Assembly (NCBI RefSeq): GCF_000376265.1
Contig: NZ_AQWU01000068.1
Location: forward strand, 20,655-84,654
Direction: 5' to 3'
Source of the DNA: Thermus igniterrae ATCC 700962
GTDB lineage: Bacteria > Deinococcota > Deinococci > Deinococcales > Thermaceae
Length of the DNA: 64,000 nt
Below are positions 63,714 to 64,000 of this stretch, piece after piece; position 1 is the stretch's first letter; every line of letters begins with the position of its first letter. A program made the translations under genes and the position numbers. Under the pieces are notes generated by a model. It saw only the letters and a program-made list of their open reading frames with translations, was not told the origin of the DNA and did no database searches.

Positions 63714-63781
63714 GAATCTTAAGGCCCGGTGCTGGGCTTGCCTTGCAAAGGTCAGGAGGACGGGTGTATATCTCTCTCCTG

Positions 63782-64000
63782 ATGGGCAAGCGAGGCTTCC
63801 TTCGCAGGGAGGCAAGCCCCAAGGAGGTCTTGGAACACTGCCTGCGCCTGGCCCGGGAGGTGGCCCCTCCCACCCCCAAAGGCAAGCGGGGCCGCCCCTG
63901 GCGCTACAGCCACGCCCTTTACCTGGCCCTCCTTCTCTTCCGCGCCTTCTTCCACCTCACCTACCGCGAGACGGAGGCCTCACTCCAGGACCTGATGGAA
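63782..64000 (+). mobile_element. Transposase gene, 5' part of an insertion sequence (cut by window edge)
   Basis: From the ATG at 63782 an open frame runs to the window end (73 codons): MGKRGFLRREASPKEVLEHC, then KGKRGRPWRYSHALYLALLLF, then RAFFHLTYRETEASLQDLME. The RPxxYSxxLxLALLLFRAFFxLTYRETEA pattern is that of the N-terminal helix-turn-helix region of IS4/IS5-like DDE transposases common in Thermus. The left end of the element should lie between 63714 and 63781, just upstream of the glmS promoter; no terminal repeat could be confirmed because the other end is missing. Confidence 0.75.

Noticed and set aside
63465..63722. Small plus-strand open frames in the glmS leader
   Set aside because: Composition is unlike neighbouring genes, there is no start signal, and the minus-strand RNA element explains the conserved strings.

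Overview
The window is a very GC-rich, densely packed bacterial chromosome segment that I assign to the genus Thermus (Deinococcota). PheS, PheT, LeuRS (878 aa), AspC (385 aa) and TrxB read like Thermus proteins throughout. Gene spacing is minimal. Most transcription units begin with a TANNNT -10 element only 5-9 bases before the start codon, which indicates leaderless mRNAs. I cannot name the species.

Layout. 1-4396 (minus): pheST, a short FAD-oxidase-like protein and an MFS carrier. 4417-7952 (plus): priA, alr and a small unknown. 7949-14908 (minus): rapZ-yvcK with a PF09985-like exported protein, then an ABC-2 exporter (natAB-like) cluster with SPFH, ribbon-helix-helix, PH-like and CPBP-protease proteins. 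14964-22817: a small unknown, PduO-type cobalamin adenosyltransferase, an MFS carrier, tRNA-Arg, a metzincin lipoprotein, proBA and a YihY protein. 22818-25583: leuS behind an apparent translational attenuator. 25561-32065: a Clp1/Grc3-like kinase, an acyl-CoA dehydrogenase, rlmN, a moaD-moaE fusion, hrcA and the amt-glnK operon. 32066-38257: a regulatory-looking intergenic region, an AlbA_2 regulator, trmL, a phosphoesterase, a histone-deacetylase-like enzyme, a double GNAT protein, a histidine phosphatase and a lipid kinase. 38275-38935: a decayed MNT-HEPN pair. 38985-47970: aspC, lspA, rpmB, a degenerate LytM protein, an AI-2E-family permease, uraA, tgt, ispG and an mhqDO-like pair. 48025-55039: fabI, a DinB-like protein, a glutaredoxin-like protein, then zapE-orf-deoB-cdaA-cdaR-def-fmt. 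55036-57329: two unknown genes. 57408-57659: tRNA-Gln and two tRNA-Glu genes. 57779-61558: trxB, a DUF4127 protein and an HD-GYP phosphodiesterase. 61606-63713: glmS behind a glmS-ribozyme-like leader. 63782-64000: the 5' part of a transposase gene.

The strongest signals not explained by the genes are in regulation. They are: (1) a leader peptide with one CTA leucine codon and mutually exclusive hairpins before leuS; (2) a glmS-ribozyme-like leader with two extra hairpins; (3) -10 elements that double as the upstream gene's stop codon; (4) divergent gene pairs whose two -10 elements lie in one shared 7-bp core; (5) a 14-bp stem enclosing a whole tRNA-Glu gene. PriA also lacks its ATPase motifs. 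Everything here was read by eye; no alignment or folding program was run.
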